Assembly: GCA_910585595.1 (NCBI GenBank)
Contig: CAJUET010000008.1
Coordinates: forward strand, 17,200 to 81,199
Length of the DNA: 64,000 nt
Origin: an uncultured Christensenella sp.
Lineage (GTDB): Bacteria; Bacillota; Clostridia; Christensenellales; Borkfalkiaceae
Direction: 5' to 3'
Shown: positions 23,405 through 32,136 of the stretch, piece after piece
How the letters are laid out: each line of letters starts with the position of its first letter
How positions within the stretch are numbered: the stretch's first letter is position 1
The notes under the pieces: model-generated
Seen by the model: the letters and a program-made list of their open reading frames with translations, nothing else
What the model was told of the DNA's origin: nothing
The model's database searches: none
Translations under genes and position numbers: made by a program

Positions 23405-24739
23405 ATGAAACACGCGAAATTCATCAAAAGCGCAGCGGTAATGACGGCGGGGTTTCTCGTTGCCAAGGCGATCGGAGCGTTTTACCGTATTTCGCTCACC
23501 GGCATTTTGGGCGGCTACGGCATAGGACTCTATCAAATGGCGTATCCGCTCTTTCTTCTTTTTTTGACCTTTTCGTCGGCGGGAATCCCGTCGGCGCTTT
23601 CGCGCGTCGTTTCGGCAGAGTCCGCGCGCGGGCGGGAAACGACGGGGCACATGAAAACGGCGCTCCGCCTGTTTGCGCTCATCGGACTTTTCGGCGCGCT
23701 TCTGATGTGCGCCGTTGCCGCGCTCATGAGCGGCTTGCAGGGCGATGAGAATCTGACCGTCTGCTATTTGGCGCTTGCGCCGTCCGTCTTTCTGGTCGCG
23801 CTCGTCTCCGTTTTAAGAGGCTATTTTCAGGGCAAGAACGACATGGGACCCACCGCCTTTTCGGAGATCGTCGAACAGGCGGTCAAGGCGGGATTCGGCT
23901 TTTTTGCGGCGAGTATCGCGGGCGATCCCGTGCACGGCGCGGCGCTCGCTCTTCTGGGTGTGAGCCTTTCCGAGCTCGGCGCGCTCATCTATCTCGTCAA
24001 ACGCTACAAGGGAGAACGGCGTATAAAGTCGCTCCGCAGGATAAACGGCTATTCGCTGTTTCATTCGGTGCTGCCCGTAATGGCGGCCGCCGCGCTTCTG
24101 CCCCTCTCGCGCACCCTCGACAGTATCGTGATCGTGCGGCTGATGGCGCGTTACACGGGGCGCGCCGTCTCCCTCTACGGTCTGTATTCGGGAGGGGTCA
24201 TGTCGCTCATCGACCTGCCTGCCACGCTTGCGGGCGGACTCGTTGCCGCGGCAATCCCGCTCGTATCGGCGAGCGCGTCGCGCGGAGACGGCGAGGGCGC
24301 GAGGAGGAACGCCGCGCTCGCGCTTCTTTTCACGTTCGCGCTCTCCGTTCCCTGCGCCGTTTTTTTATTCGCGTTTGCCTCGCCCGTCGTAAGACTTTTG
24401 TATGCAAGCCTTTCCGAAAGCGATTTAAAAACTGTCGTCGCGCTCGTGCGCCTTTCGTCCGTGTCCGCCGTTTCGCTTGCCGCCGTCAATACGCTTTCTG
24501 CCTGCCTTACGGGTATGGGGCGGGCAAAGTGCGCCGTAAAGGGAATGCTCGTCGCGGTCGTTGTAAAATTGATTTTGCAATGTGTTCTCGTTTCCAATCC
24601 CGCGCTCTCCGTCGGGGGTGCGGCGATCGCCTCGAACGTCTGCTATTTAGTTGCTTTTTTCCTCGATTCGGTATATACTTGGAAGGTAAAGTTAAGGACT
24701 TCCTTTTTTGCAAGGAAACTAAAATCAAAAGAGGCGTAA
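23405..24739 (+). CDS. SpoVB/MurJ-type polysaccharide flippase (MOP superfamily)
   Basis: 444 aa with 12-14 membrane helices. The N-terminus KFIKSAAVMTAGFLVAKAIG then AFYRISLTGILGGYGIGLYQ is typical of SpoVB/stage V proteins, which are thought to move lipid-linked peptidoglycan precursors for spore cortex; LRGYFQGKNDMGPTAFSEIVEQ is the conserved loop of the family. The ATG at 23405 gives the standard N-terminus; the frame is open with a TTG at 23345 and an ATG at 23366, but neither has a good ribosome site. It follows spoVT closely and precedes mazG by six bases, the order spoVT-spoVB-mazG being common in Bacillota. Confidence 0.88.
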   Translation: MKHAKFIKSAAVMTAGFLVAKAIGAFYRISLTGILGGYGIGLYQMAYPLFLLFLTFSSAGIPSALSRVVSAESARGRETTGHMKTALRLFALIGLFGALLMCAVAALMSGLQGDENLTVCYLALAPSVFLVALVSVLRGYFQGKNDMGPTAFSEIVEQAVKAGFGFFAASIAGDPVHGAALALLGVSLSELGALIYLVKRYKGERRIKSLRRINGYSLFHSVLPVMAAAALLPLSRTLDSIVIVRLMARYTGRAVSLYGLYSGGVMSLIDLPATLAGGLVAAAIPLVSASASRGDGEGARRNAALALLFTFALSVPCAVFLFAFASPVVRLLYASLSESDLKTVVALVRLSSVSAVSLAAVNTLSACLTGMGRAKCAVKGMLVAVVVKLILQCVLVSNPALSVGGAAIASNVCYLVAFFLDSVYTWKVKLRTSFFARKLKSKEA

Positions 24740-24745
24740 AGGAAA

Positions 24746-25855
24746 ATGCTTACGGTAATAGGACTTGGAAACGAACGGGGAGATTTAACGCTCTCCGCGC
24801 TCAAAGCGTTGAAAAATGCGGACAGGATATACGTCAAAAACGGCGGCGCGGCTCTTGCCGATCTCGCGGAAGAAAAGATCGGATTCGAGGAATGCGAACT
24901 TTCCGCGGAGGAGCTGATCGGCGCGGCGCGGCAAAAAGAGGTCTGCTACTGCGTCGGGGGGAGCGCGCTCAGTGATAAAACGGCTTGCGCCCTCATGCGG
25001 GAGGCGGGCGTTTATGCGATAGACTGCTGTTCCTATAAAACGCTCTCCGACGAAGAACTCGTCAAAAAGGAGAGGTTTTCTTTCCAGGACTTTCTCTACA
25101 TATTAAAAAGACTGCGCGCGCCCGACGGCTGTCCGTGGGACAGAGCGCAGACGCACGGGAGTATTCGCATCAACATGATCGAAGAGGCGTACGAGCTTGT
25201 GGACGCGATCGATCTGGACGATCCGGAAAAGATGTGCGAGGAGGCGGGCGACGTTCTCATGCAGGCGGTGTTCCATGCGCTTATCGAAGAGGAGCGGGGC
25301 AGGTTCGGCACGGACGACGTGATAAGCGGCGTTTCGAAGAAATTAGTAACGCGCCACACGCATGTGTTCGGCGGCGACAGCGCAAAGGGCGCGGACGGCG
25401 CGCTCTCCGTGTGGGATAAGAACAAGATGACCGAAAAACATCAGACGACGTATTCCGACGCGGTCAACGACGTGCCCGAATGCTTCCCCGCACTTCTGCG
25501 CGCGCAGAAGATCGTCAAGCGCACGGCGAAGGGCGGCTGGAATTTTCAGAGCGCGGAAAACTGCGAAAAGATGTTCGGCGAAGGAGCGGCGGCGCTTTCT
25601 ACGGCGGTCGGGAGCGGCGACAGAGAAGAGATGCAAGGCGCGTTCGGCGAGTTGTTGATGTCGCTTGCGCATACGGCGTATATGCTCGGAGTGGACGGCG
25701 AGCAGGCTCTCTTGGACGCGGTCAAAAAAACTGCGGCGCGGTATACCGAGTGGGAAAAGCTCGTACTTGCAGACGGTAAGGACGTACACGCGCTTTCTCC
25801 CGAAGAGCGGAGCGCATACTGTAAAAAGGCGGAAGAGAATGTTTTCAAGGCTTGA
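24746..25855 (+). CDS. mazG: MazG nucleoside triphosphate pyrophosphohydrolase with reduced N-terminal domain
   Basis: 369 aa. Tandem MazG all-alpha domains: the first has GCPWDRAQTHGSIRINMIEE near 129-148 and EEAGDVLMQAVFHALIEE near 168-185, with the Mg-binding Glu/Asp residues. MazG removes damaged or excess NTPs. Residues 1-105 (LTVIGLGNERGDLTLSALKA then FSFQDFL) look like a shortened tetrapyrrole-methylase domain such as the one fused to MazG in Bacillus YabN, which is about twice as long; the reduction suggests loss of methylase function. dus overlaps its 3' end by 17 bases. Confidence 0.92.
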   Translation: MLTVIGLGNERGDLTLSALKALKNADRIYVKNGGAALADLAEEKIGFEECELSAEELIGAARQKEVCYCVGGSALSDKTACALMREAGVYAIDCCSYKTLSDEELVKKERFSFQDFLYILKRLRAPDGCPWDRAQTHGSIRINMIEEAYELVDAIDLDDPEKMCEEAGDVLMQAVFHALIEEERGRFGTDDVISGVSKKLVTRHTHVFGGDSAKGADGALSVWDKNKMTEKHQTTYSDAVNDVPECFPALLRAQKIVKRTAKGGWNFQSAENCEKMFGEGAAALSTAVGSGDREEMQGAFGELLMSLAHTAYMLGVDGEQALLDAVKKTAARYTEWEKLVLADGKDVHALSPEERSAYCKKAEENVFKA

Positions 25856-26768
25856 CGTCGCCGGCATGGTCTGCCCGAACAACGTTTTTTTGGCTCCGCT
25901 AGCGGGATATACAAATTACCCCTTCCGCGCGATGTGCCGGGAACTCGGGGCGGGATTGACGTTTACCGAAATGGTCAGCGCAAAGGGACTTTACTACGGC
26001 AGCGAAGAGACGAAAAAACTTCTGTACTGTCGGGACGAATCCCCCAAGGCGGCACAGATTTTCGGAAGCGAGCCCGACGTTATGCGGCGTGCGTGCGAGA
26101 GCGAAGAGCTTGCGCCCTTCGATTTGATCGACGTCAACATGGGCTGTCCCATGCCGAAGATCGTTCGCAACGGCGAGGGGAGCGCGCTGTTGGAAAACCT
26201 TCCGCTTGCCGAAAGGATCATTTCCGAATGCGCAAAGAGCGGAAAGCGGATTTCGGTCAAGTTCCGCATCGGGATCACCGACGAAAAGAAAATCACTTCC
26301 GAATTTGCGAAGCTGTGCGAGGGGGCGGGGGCGTGCATGATCACGGTGCACGGCAGATCGCGCGAAAAGGTCTATGCGGGCGCGCCCGACTGCGAAGAGA
26401 TCGCGGCGGCGAAAACCGCCGTTAAGATACCCGTCATCGCAAACGGCGGCGTGTGGTCGAAGAGCGACGCGGAAAAAATGATCGCCCGCACGGGTGCGGA
26501 CGGGGTCATGGTCGCCCGCGCCGCGCTGTACCGTCCGCAGGTGTTTGCGGAGATTGCGGGGATAGAGGCTCCGCCCCTGCTCGAACTTTTTTTGCGGCAG
26601 CTCGACGGGACGAAGGAGCTGTACGGCGAACGGTTTGCAACCGTATTTATGCGCAAAATGGCGGCGTTTTATTTGAAGGGGACGACGGGCGCGGCGGAGT
26701 GCAAGCGAAGGTTTTTTCAGGCGCAGGATACCCGGGAAGTCGCCCGTCTTGCAGAAGAATATTTTTGA
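25839..26768 (+). CDS. dus: tRNA-dihydrouridine synthase
   Basis: 309 aa. FMN- and NADPH-dependent reduction of uridines in tRNA D-loops. TIM-barrel motifs in order: FLAPLAGYTNYPFR near 17-30, DVNMGCPMPKIVRNGEGSAL with the catalytic Cys, VKFRIGI, and ITVHGRSREKVYAG; IPVIANGGVWS and GADGVMVARAAL bind FMN phosphate. The second domain is C-terminal. The ATG at 25839 is inside mazG and is preceded by AAGGCGGAAGAG. The position specificity (DusB-like or other) cannot be fixed. A terminator follows. Confidence 0.93.
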   Translation: MFSRLDVAGMVCPNNVFLAPLAGYTNYPFRAMCRELGAGLTFTEMVSAKGLYYGSEETKKLLYCRDESPKAAQIFGSEPDVMRRACESEELAPFDLIDVNMGCPMPKIVRNGEGSALLENLPLAERIISECAKSGKRISVKFRIGITDEKKITSEFAKLCEGAGACMITVHGRSREKVYAGAPDCEEIAAAKTAVKIPVIANGGVWSKSDAEKMIARTGADGVMVARAALYRPQVFAEIAGIEAPPLLELFLRQLDGTKELYGERFATVFMRKMAAFYLKGTTGAAECKRRFFQAQDTREVARLAEEYF

Positions 26769-26772
26769 TGAT

Positions 26773-26806
26773 AAAAAGTTTTCCGTTGTGGAAAACTTTT
26801 GTCGTT
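26773..26806 (+). terminator. intrinsic terminator after dus
   Basis: AAAAGTTTTCC and GGAAAACTTTT pair around GTTGT, followed by GTCGTTT. An A/T-rich stem begins right after the dus stop. Confidence 0.7.
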
Positions 26807-26843
26807 TGTGTGGAATTTTCCTGAAAAACACTTCGCAATTCAC

Positions 26844-26872
26844 TGTACAATTAAATAGAGTTATGATATAAT
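26844..26872 (+). promoter_or_regulatory. promoter of gyrB-gyrA
   Basis: TGTACA, 17 bases, TATAAT. The predicted leader is about 110 bases, unusually long for this window, and contains the two elements listed next. Confidence 0.55.
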
Positions 26873-26885
26873 ATACGGGAACAAA

Positions 26886-26911
26886 AGCGCAGACGACGCG
26901 CTGTTTCTTTT
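26886..26911 (+). promoter_or_regulatory. hairpin plus T-rich tract in gyrB leader
   Basis: AGCGC and GCGCT pair across seven bases and are followed by GTTTCTTTTT. It is a weak terminator-like structure early in the gyrB leader and could act as an attenuator; the stem is only 5 bp. Confidence 0.35.
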
Positions 26912-26939
26912 TACGCGCACGCGTGCGCACGCGCGCGCG
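26912..26939. repeat. 28-bp alternating purine-pyrimidine tract (Z-DNA-prone)
   Basis: Every step from 26912 to 26939 alternates pyrimidine and purine, nearly all CG or CA/TG. It includes the palindrome GCGCACGCGTGCGC (26915-26928). Such tracts flip to Z-DNA under negative supercoiling. It lies in the transcribed gyrB leader, 50 bases before the start codon. Confidence 0.75.
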
Positions 26940-26988
26940 AAGAGAAAAATAAAACGAGGATAAAAAACGTTGTAAAGCAGGAGGAGAT

Positions 26989-28902
26989 ATGGCAGCAAAG
27001 GTCGAAGCAGTATACGGCGCGGAACAAATTCAGGTTCTCGACGGGCTCGAACACATCAGAAAGCGCCCCGGAATGTACATCAGCTCCACGGACGAAAAGG
27101 GGCTTCATCACCTTGTAAGCGAGGTTGTGGATAACTCGATCGACGAGGCACTCGCAGGTTACTGTACGCACGTGGAGGTTACCGTCAATCCCGACGGATC
27201 GTGTACGGTTGTGGATAACGGGCGCGGTATTCCCACGGCAATCCACCCCAAAGAAAAGATTTCCACAGTGGAAGTCGTGTTTACAAAGGTCAACGCGGGC
27301 GGTAAGTTCGGCGGCGATTCCGGATATAAGGTTTCGTCGGGTCTTCACGGCGTCGGCGTAAAGGCGGTCAACGCGCTTTCAGAATGGCTCGAAGTCGAAG
27401 TTTCGCAGAACGGACACGTTTACAAGCAGGTCTATAACCGCGGCGTGCCGCAGCGCGCCTTGCAGATCGTCGGCGATACCGATAAAACGGGCACGAAGGT
27501 CACTTTCTATCCCGACGCGGAAATTTTCGAAACCATTATCTTCAAATACGATACGCTCAAAGTCCGTTTAAAGGAACTTGCATTCCTCAACAAGGGGCTT
27601 CGCATCACCTTGACCGACAAGCGCGAGGGCAAGGAGCGCACGGATACCTTCTGCTACGAAGGCGGTATCCGCGAATTGGTACAAGAGATCAACAAGGGCA
27701 ACGAAACCCTGTTTGCGGAGCCGCTCTACTTTGAAGAACACGAAGGAACGACGGTCTGCGAAATCGCCCTGCAATACAACGAGAGTTATAATGAAATTAT
27801 TTATTCCTATGCAAACAACGTCAATACGATCGACGGCGGCACGCACGTCGAGGGCCTGAAACTCGCGCTTACCAAAATCATCAATGACGCGGGTAAAAAG
27901 CTGAATATTTTAAAGGACAGCGATAAACTGACGGGCGAGGACGTGCGCGAAGGCATTACCGCAGTCGTCTCCGTCAAACTCGAAAATGCGCAGTTCGAAT
28001 CGCAGACGAAGGACAAACTGAACAATTCGTTTATCCGTACCTTTGTTTCGAAGAGCGTTTCCGAACGCATCGGAACTTATATCGAAGAACACCCGCAGGA
28101 AGCGCGCGAGCTGGTCTTGCGCTGCATTACGGCGCAGAAGGCGCGCGACGCGGCAAGGAACGCACGCGAGCTTACCCGCCGTAAGGGAATTCTGGAATCG
28201 ACGACTCTTCCCGGAAAGCTTGCGGACTGTTCCGATAAACGCCCCGAACTGTGCGAGATATATATCGTCGAGGGCGACTCCGCAGGCGGCACTGCCAAGC
28301 AGGGGCGCGACAGAAGATTCCAGGCGATCCTTCCGCTCCGCGGTAAGATATTGAATGTAGAGAAGGTGCGTCTAAACCGCGTGCTCGAAAACGCAGAAAT
28401 CAAAGCGATGATCACGGCGTTCGGCTGCGGCATTCTGGACGACTTCGACGAGAGCAAACTCCGTTACGACCGCATTATCTCCATGACGGATGCGGACGTC
28501 GACGGCGCGCATATCCGTATTCTGTTTTTGACCTTCCTCTTCCGCTATATGCGCCCGCTCATCGAGCACGGGCACGTTTACTCGGCAATGCCTCCGCTGT
28601 ACAAAGCAAGCATGAAGGGCAGAGAGGATAAATACCTTTATTCCGAAGAGGAAAAGACCGCATACGACGCGGAAAACAATAACAAAGTGGAATATCAGCG
28701 TTATAAAGGCTTGGGCGAAATGAGTACGGAACAGCTTTGGGATACGACGATGAATCCCGCGACGCGCACGCTCATCAAAGTGCGCATGGAGGACGCGGTG
28801 GAGGCGGATAAAATGTTCTCCGTCCTCATGGGGGAGAGTCCCTCGCTCAGAAGACAGTTCATCGAAGAGAACGCTACGCTGGTCAAAGACTTAGACGTTT
28901 AA
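26989..28902 (+). CDS. gyrB: DNA gyrase subunit B
   Basis: 637 aa. ATPase subunit of gyrase, which introduces negative supercoils. GHKL ATPase domain: RPGMYISSTDEKGLHHLV, VDNSIDEALAG, VVDNGRGIP, and SSGLHGVGVKAVNALS. TOPRIM domain: EIYIVEGDSAGGTAKQGRDR and MTDADVDGAHIRILFL. The C-terminal YKGLGEMSTEQLWDTTMNP is standard. Length matches the short Gram-positive form. AGGAGG precedes the ATG. gyrA follows after 13 bases. No recF or dnaN is upstream, so this is not the classical dnaA-gyrA origin cluster. Confidence 0.98.
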   Translation: MAAKVEAVYGAEQIQVLDGLEHIRKRPGMYISSTDEKGLHHLVSEVVDNSIDEALAGYCTHVEVTVNPDGSCTVVDNGRGIPTAIHPKEKISTVEVVFTKVNAGGKFGGDSGYKVSSGLHGVGVKAVNALSEWLEVEVSQNGHVYKQVYNRGVPQRALQIVGDTDKTGTKVTFYPDAEIFETIIFKYDTLKVRLKELAFLNKGLRITLTDKREGKERTDTFCYEGGIRELVQEINKGNETLFAEPLYFEEHEGTTVCEIALQYNESYNEIIYSYANNVNTIDGGTHVEGLKLALTKIINDAGKKLNILKDSDKLTGEDVREGITAVVSVKLENAQFESQTKDKLNNSFIRTFVSKSVSERIGTYIEEHPQEARELVLRCITAQKARDAARNARELTRRKGILESTTLPGKLADCSDKRPELCEIYIVEGDSAGGTAKQGRDRRFQAILPLRGKILNVEKVRLNRVLENAEIKAMITAFGCGILDDFDESKLRYDRIISMTDADVDGAHIRILFLTFLFRYMRPLIEHGHVYSAMPPLYKASMKGREDKYLYSEEEKTAYDAENNNKVEYQRYKGLGEMSTEQLWDTTMNPATRTLIKVRMEDAVEADKMFSVLMGESPSLRRQFIEENATLVKDLDV

Positions 28903-28915
28903 GAGGAGAATTATC

Positions 28916-31573
28916 ATGGCGAAAAGAGAGACGAGCCCCGAGCTCACGGAAGAATTTAAGAAAACGCTTGAAATGACGAAGATCCTCGATGTGGAAGTCA
29001 ACGAGGAACTAAAACGCTCGTTCATAGCTTACGCAATGGCGGTCAATAAGTCGCGCGCCATTCCCGACGTAAGGGACGGTTTAAAGCCCGTGCACAGACG
29101 TATTCTTTACTCCATGCACGAGATGGGACTGTATAACGATAAGGCGTATAAAAAGTGCGCCCGTATCGTCGGCGACTGCATGGGTAAATATCATCCGCAC
29201 GGCGACTCCTCGGTGTACGACGCGCTCGTGCGTTTGGCGCAGGACTTCTCCATCAACTTCCCGCTTGTGGACGGGCACGGGAACTTCGGTTCGGTCGACG
29301 GAGATCCCCCCGCCGCAATGCGTTATACGGAAGCGAGACTTACGAAGCTTGCCGCGGAAATGCTCAAAGACCTCGATAAAGACACCGTCGATTTCTTTCC
29401 CAACTTCGACGGTAACGAAATGGAACCCGCCGTCTTAACGGCGCGCTTTCCCAATCTGCTCGTAAACGGGTCGGACGGTATCGCGGTCGGTATGGCGACG
29501 AACATTCCTCCGCACAATCTTGCGGAGGTCATCGACGGAACGATCGCCATGATCGACAACCCCGAAATTTCGATCGAGGATCTAATGAATTACATTCCCG
29601 CACCCGACTTCCCCACAGGCGGCATTATCATGGGGCGCGCGGGGATCCGCAAGGCGTACCGCACGGGGCAGGGAAGCATCATTATCCGTTCCAAGTGCGA
29701 GATCGAGGAATACGGCACGGGCGGCAATACGAGAAGCCGGATCATCGTGACAGAGCTTCCCTATCAGGTCAACAAGGCTCAGCTCATCGAGACGATCGCA
29801 AACATGGTGCGGGATAAGCGGTTAGAGGGAATTTCGGATATCCGCGAGGAATCGGGCAGAGAGGGACTGAGGATCGTTATCGAGTGTAAGAAGGACGCGA
29901 ACGCGCAGGTCGTTCTCAACACGCTTTATAAGCATACGAATCTGCAAATTTCGGACGGTATTATTTTGCTTGCGCTTGTCGAGAACGGCACCGAACCCAA
30001 GGTTCTGAACCTTCGCGAAATTCTCGAATATTACCTCAAACATCAAAAGGAAGTCATCACCCGCAGAACGCGTTACGACCTCAACAAGACGGAAGAGCGC
30101 GCGCACATCATCGAAGGATTGGTGCTTGCTCTTGCGAATATCGACGAAGTCATTAAGATCATTAAGGAATCGCGCGACAAGAGCGAAGCGATCCAGAAAC
30201 TTACGGATAGCTTCGAGTTGACCGAGAAGCAGGCGAACGCCATTCTCGAAATGAAGCTTTCCCGCTTGACTTCCCTCGAAGTGGAGAAGCTCAGAGACGA
30301 GCTTGCCGCGCTCCGTGCACTCATCAAAGATTATAAGGATATTCTGGCGCATGAAAGGCGCGTGTACGACATCATCAAAAACGATCTGATTACGATCAAG
30401 GCGAAATACCCGTCCGACAGAAAAACGGAGATATCCGTCGACGTCGGAAACATCGACGACGAGGACTTGATCGACGAAGAGGACGTCGTTATTTCCATGA
30501 CCGACGGCGGTTATATCAAGCGCATTCCCGTCGTGGAATACCGCGCGCAGAACCGCGGCGGCGTGGGCATTACGGGGCACCGTCCCAAAGAGGACGACTT
30601 CGTGGAACAGATGTTCATTTGCTCCACGCACGACAACGTGTTGCTGTTCTCCAATTTCGGTAAGGTGTACTCCATCAAAGGATACGAAATCCCGGAGGCG
30701 AACCGCACGGCGCGCGGAAGAGCGATCGTCAATATCGTTCAGCTCGACGCACGCGAAAAGATCGCGGCGGCGCTTCCCATGAGCGAAAAGGGAACGGGCT
30801 TCCTTGTCATGGCGACAAAGAAGGGGCTTATCAAAAAGACTGCAATGCGCGAATTCCACCGTATTTTGAAAAGCGGAAAAATCGCAATCAAAATCAATCC
30901 GAGGGACGAACTCATTTCCGTACAGCCCTGCGCGAAAAAGGAAAGCATCATCGTGGCTTCGCGTCAAGGCAAGTGTATTCACTTTAAGGAGTCCGACGTC
31001 CGCGCAATGGGCAGAGATACAATGGGAGTGAAGGCGATACGCCTCGGCAAGGGCGACGAAGTCGTGGATATGCTCGTATTAAAAGAGGGCTGCGATATTT
31101 TGACCGTGTCCGAGAACGGCTACGGCAAGCGCACCGATCCCGAAGATTACAGAATTCAGGGTCGCGGAGGTAAGGGCATTAAGGCGGGCGTGTTCAATAC
31201 GCTCACGGGCAAACTCGTCAACATGAAACTCATCAACGACGAAAACGATGTCATGATGGTTTCCGACAGCGGTATCGTCATTCGTATGCACGGCGACAGT
31301 ATTTCGAAGATCGGGCGCAATACACGCGGTGTAAGGCTGATGAAGCTGCGCAGCGGCAAGGTGGCTACGGTGGCGATCACCGAACGCGATGAAGAGGCGG
31401 AAGTCGAAGTGCCCGAAGAGACTGCGGCGGACGTTCCCGTAGAAGCTCCCGAAACGGAAGAGGAAGATACGGAGACGGTCGTTGACGGCGGAGAGGAGGA
31501 AGTTGCGGAAGATCCCGCTTATGAAGAGAGCGAAGAAAGCGAGGAATCCGAAGAAAACGGCGACGAAGAATAA
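28916..31573 (+). CDS. gyrA: DNA gyrase subunit A
   Basis: 885 aa. Breakage-reunion subunit. The catalytic Tyr is in AMRYTEARLTKLA; the quinolone-determining stretch HPHGDSSVYDALVR keeps the wild-type Ser and Asp. The C-terminal beta-pinwheel has a GyrA box reading QNRGGVG where the usual sequence is QRRGGKG, so two basic residues are replaced. The last ~65 residues are an acidic tail (EEAEVEVPEE, then repeats of SEESEES). Acidic tails regulate wrapping in some gyrases. Coexpressed with gyrB; terminator follows. Confidence 0.98.
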   Translation: MAKRETSPELTEEFKKTLEMTKILDVEVNEELKRSFIAYAMAVNKSRAIPDVRDGLKPVHRRILYSMHEMGLYNDKAYKKCARIVGDCMGKYHPHGDSSVYDALVRLAQDFSINFPLVDGHGNFGSVDGDPPAAMRYTEARLTKLAAEMLKDLDKDTVDFFPNFDGNEMEPAVLTARFPNLLVNGSDGIAVGMATNIPPHNLAEVIDGTIAMIDNPEISIEDLMNYIPAPDFPTGGIIMGRAGIRKAYRTGQGSIIIRSKCEIEEYGTGGNTRSRIIVTELPYQVNKAQLIETIANMVRDKRLEGISDIREESGREGLRIVIECKKDANAQVVLNTLYKHTNLQISDGIILLALVENGTEPKVLNLREILEYYLKHQKEVITRRTRYDLNKTEERAHIIEGLVLALANIDEVIKIIKESRDKSEAIQKLTDSFELTEKQANAILEMKLSRLTSLEVEKLRDELAALRALIKDYKDILAHERRVYDIIKNDLITIKAKYPSDRKTEISVDVGNIDDEDLIDEEDVVISMTDGGYIKRIPVVEYRAQNRGGVGITGHRPKEDDFVEQMFICSTHDNVLLFSNFGKVYSIKGYEIPEANRTARGRAIVNIVQLDAREKIAAALPMSEKGTGFLVMATKKGLIKKTAMREFHRILKSGKIAIKINPRDELISVQPCAKKESIIVASRQGKCIHFKESDVRAMGRDTMGVKAIRLGKGDEVVDMLVLKEGCDILTVSENGYGKRTDPEDYRIQGRGGKGIKAGVFNTLTGKLVNMKLINDENDVMMVSDSGIVIRMHGDSISKIGRNTRGVRLMKLRSGKVATVAITERDEEAEVEVPEETAADVPVEAPETEEEDTETVVDGGEEEVAEDPAYEESEESEESEENGDEE

Positions 31574-31578
31574 GTTAT

Positions 31579-31609
31579 AAAAAAGCGCGGCGGCGACCGC
31601 GCTTTTTTT
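31579..31609 (+). terminator. intrinsic terminator after gyrA
   Basis: AAAAGCGCGG and CCGCGCTTTT pair around CGGCGA, followed by a T run. Confidence 0.9.
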
Positions 31610-31730
31610 ATGGCGCGAATCGGGTCAAGGCGAGCAATTCGGCTTGTTTGGCAGTACAAATAAATAACTTGTTCGGGATCAGCGATCGTCAACAGGTATA
31701 AATTCCTTCTGCCTTGTCAATCATCAGTCT

Positions 31731-31979
31731 ATGATAAAGCAGAAAAACGACATCGCAACCGTCAAAAAAAAGATTGCGGATTATTTCAACAAACAGGTGG
31801 ACGTGGTTGTAAACCTCGGCAGAAACAAGATCCTCAAATACACGGGGGAGCTTTCGGGCGTGTATCCGTCCCTCTTCACCGTCCGTCCCGACGATAAGGG
31901 ATTCTTGGGGAAAACCTCCTATTCCTATGCGGAAGTGCTGTGCGGAAGCGTTCGCGTAAAACCGCGGAAAGCTGAATAA
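31731..31979 (+). CDS. veg: Veg family protein
   Basis: 82 aa. Matches Veg (DUF1021), a small Sm-like protein conserved in Bacillota that stimulates biofilm matrix genes in Bacillus subtilis: KKKIADYFNKQVDVVVNLGRN at the start, then GELSGVYPSLFTV, and SYSYAEVLCGSVRV near the end. No ribosome site is obvious before the ATG, and I find no convincing promoter in the 120 bases upstream. It is monocistronic, between two terminators. Confidence 0.88.
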   Translation: MIKQKNDIATVKKKIADYFNKQVDVVVNLGRNKILKYTGELSGVYPSLFTVRPDDKGFLGKTSYSYAEVLCGSVRVKPRKAE

Positions 31980-31987
31980 TTCAAAAC

Positions 31988-32015
31988 AAAAAGCTCCTTG
32001 CAGGGAGCTTTTTTC
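31988..32015 (+). terminator. intrinsic terminator after veg
   Basis: AAAAAGCTCC and GGGAGCTTTTTT pair around TTGCA, nine bases below the veg stop codon. Confidence 0.88.
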
Positions 32016-32078
32016 ATGCCGAAAATACTTTTCGATAAATTCCGTCAAAAAGAGCATTGCAAAAGAAAAACAAAAAAC

Positions 32079-32107
32079 GCATAACGCCGCCGCAAGCCTC
32101 ATAGAAT
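32079..32107 (+). promoter_or_regulatory. possible sigma-E-like sporulation promoter
   Basis: GCATAAC, 14 bases, CATAGAAT. The -10 is one base off the mother-cell sigma-E consensus CATACAAT and the spacing is right; the -35 match is partial. The downstream SipL-like gene would fit sigma-E control. No sigma-A promoter is seen here. Confidence 0.35.
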
Positions 32108-32136
32108 GAAAGGAACAAAATAGAGGAGAAAAAACC

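Noticed and set aside
26769..26988. Region before gyrB as a replication origin
   Set aside because: No DnaA boxes and no dnaA, dnaN or recF; the features are a terminator, promoter and leader.
29160..29240. Quinolone-resistance mutation in gyrA
   Set aside because: The determining positions are the wild-type Ser and Asp (GDSSVYD).
29822..30982. 386-codon open frame opposite gyrA
   Set aside because: Antisense shadow of gyrA with no SD, promoter or recognisable domain.
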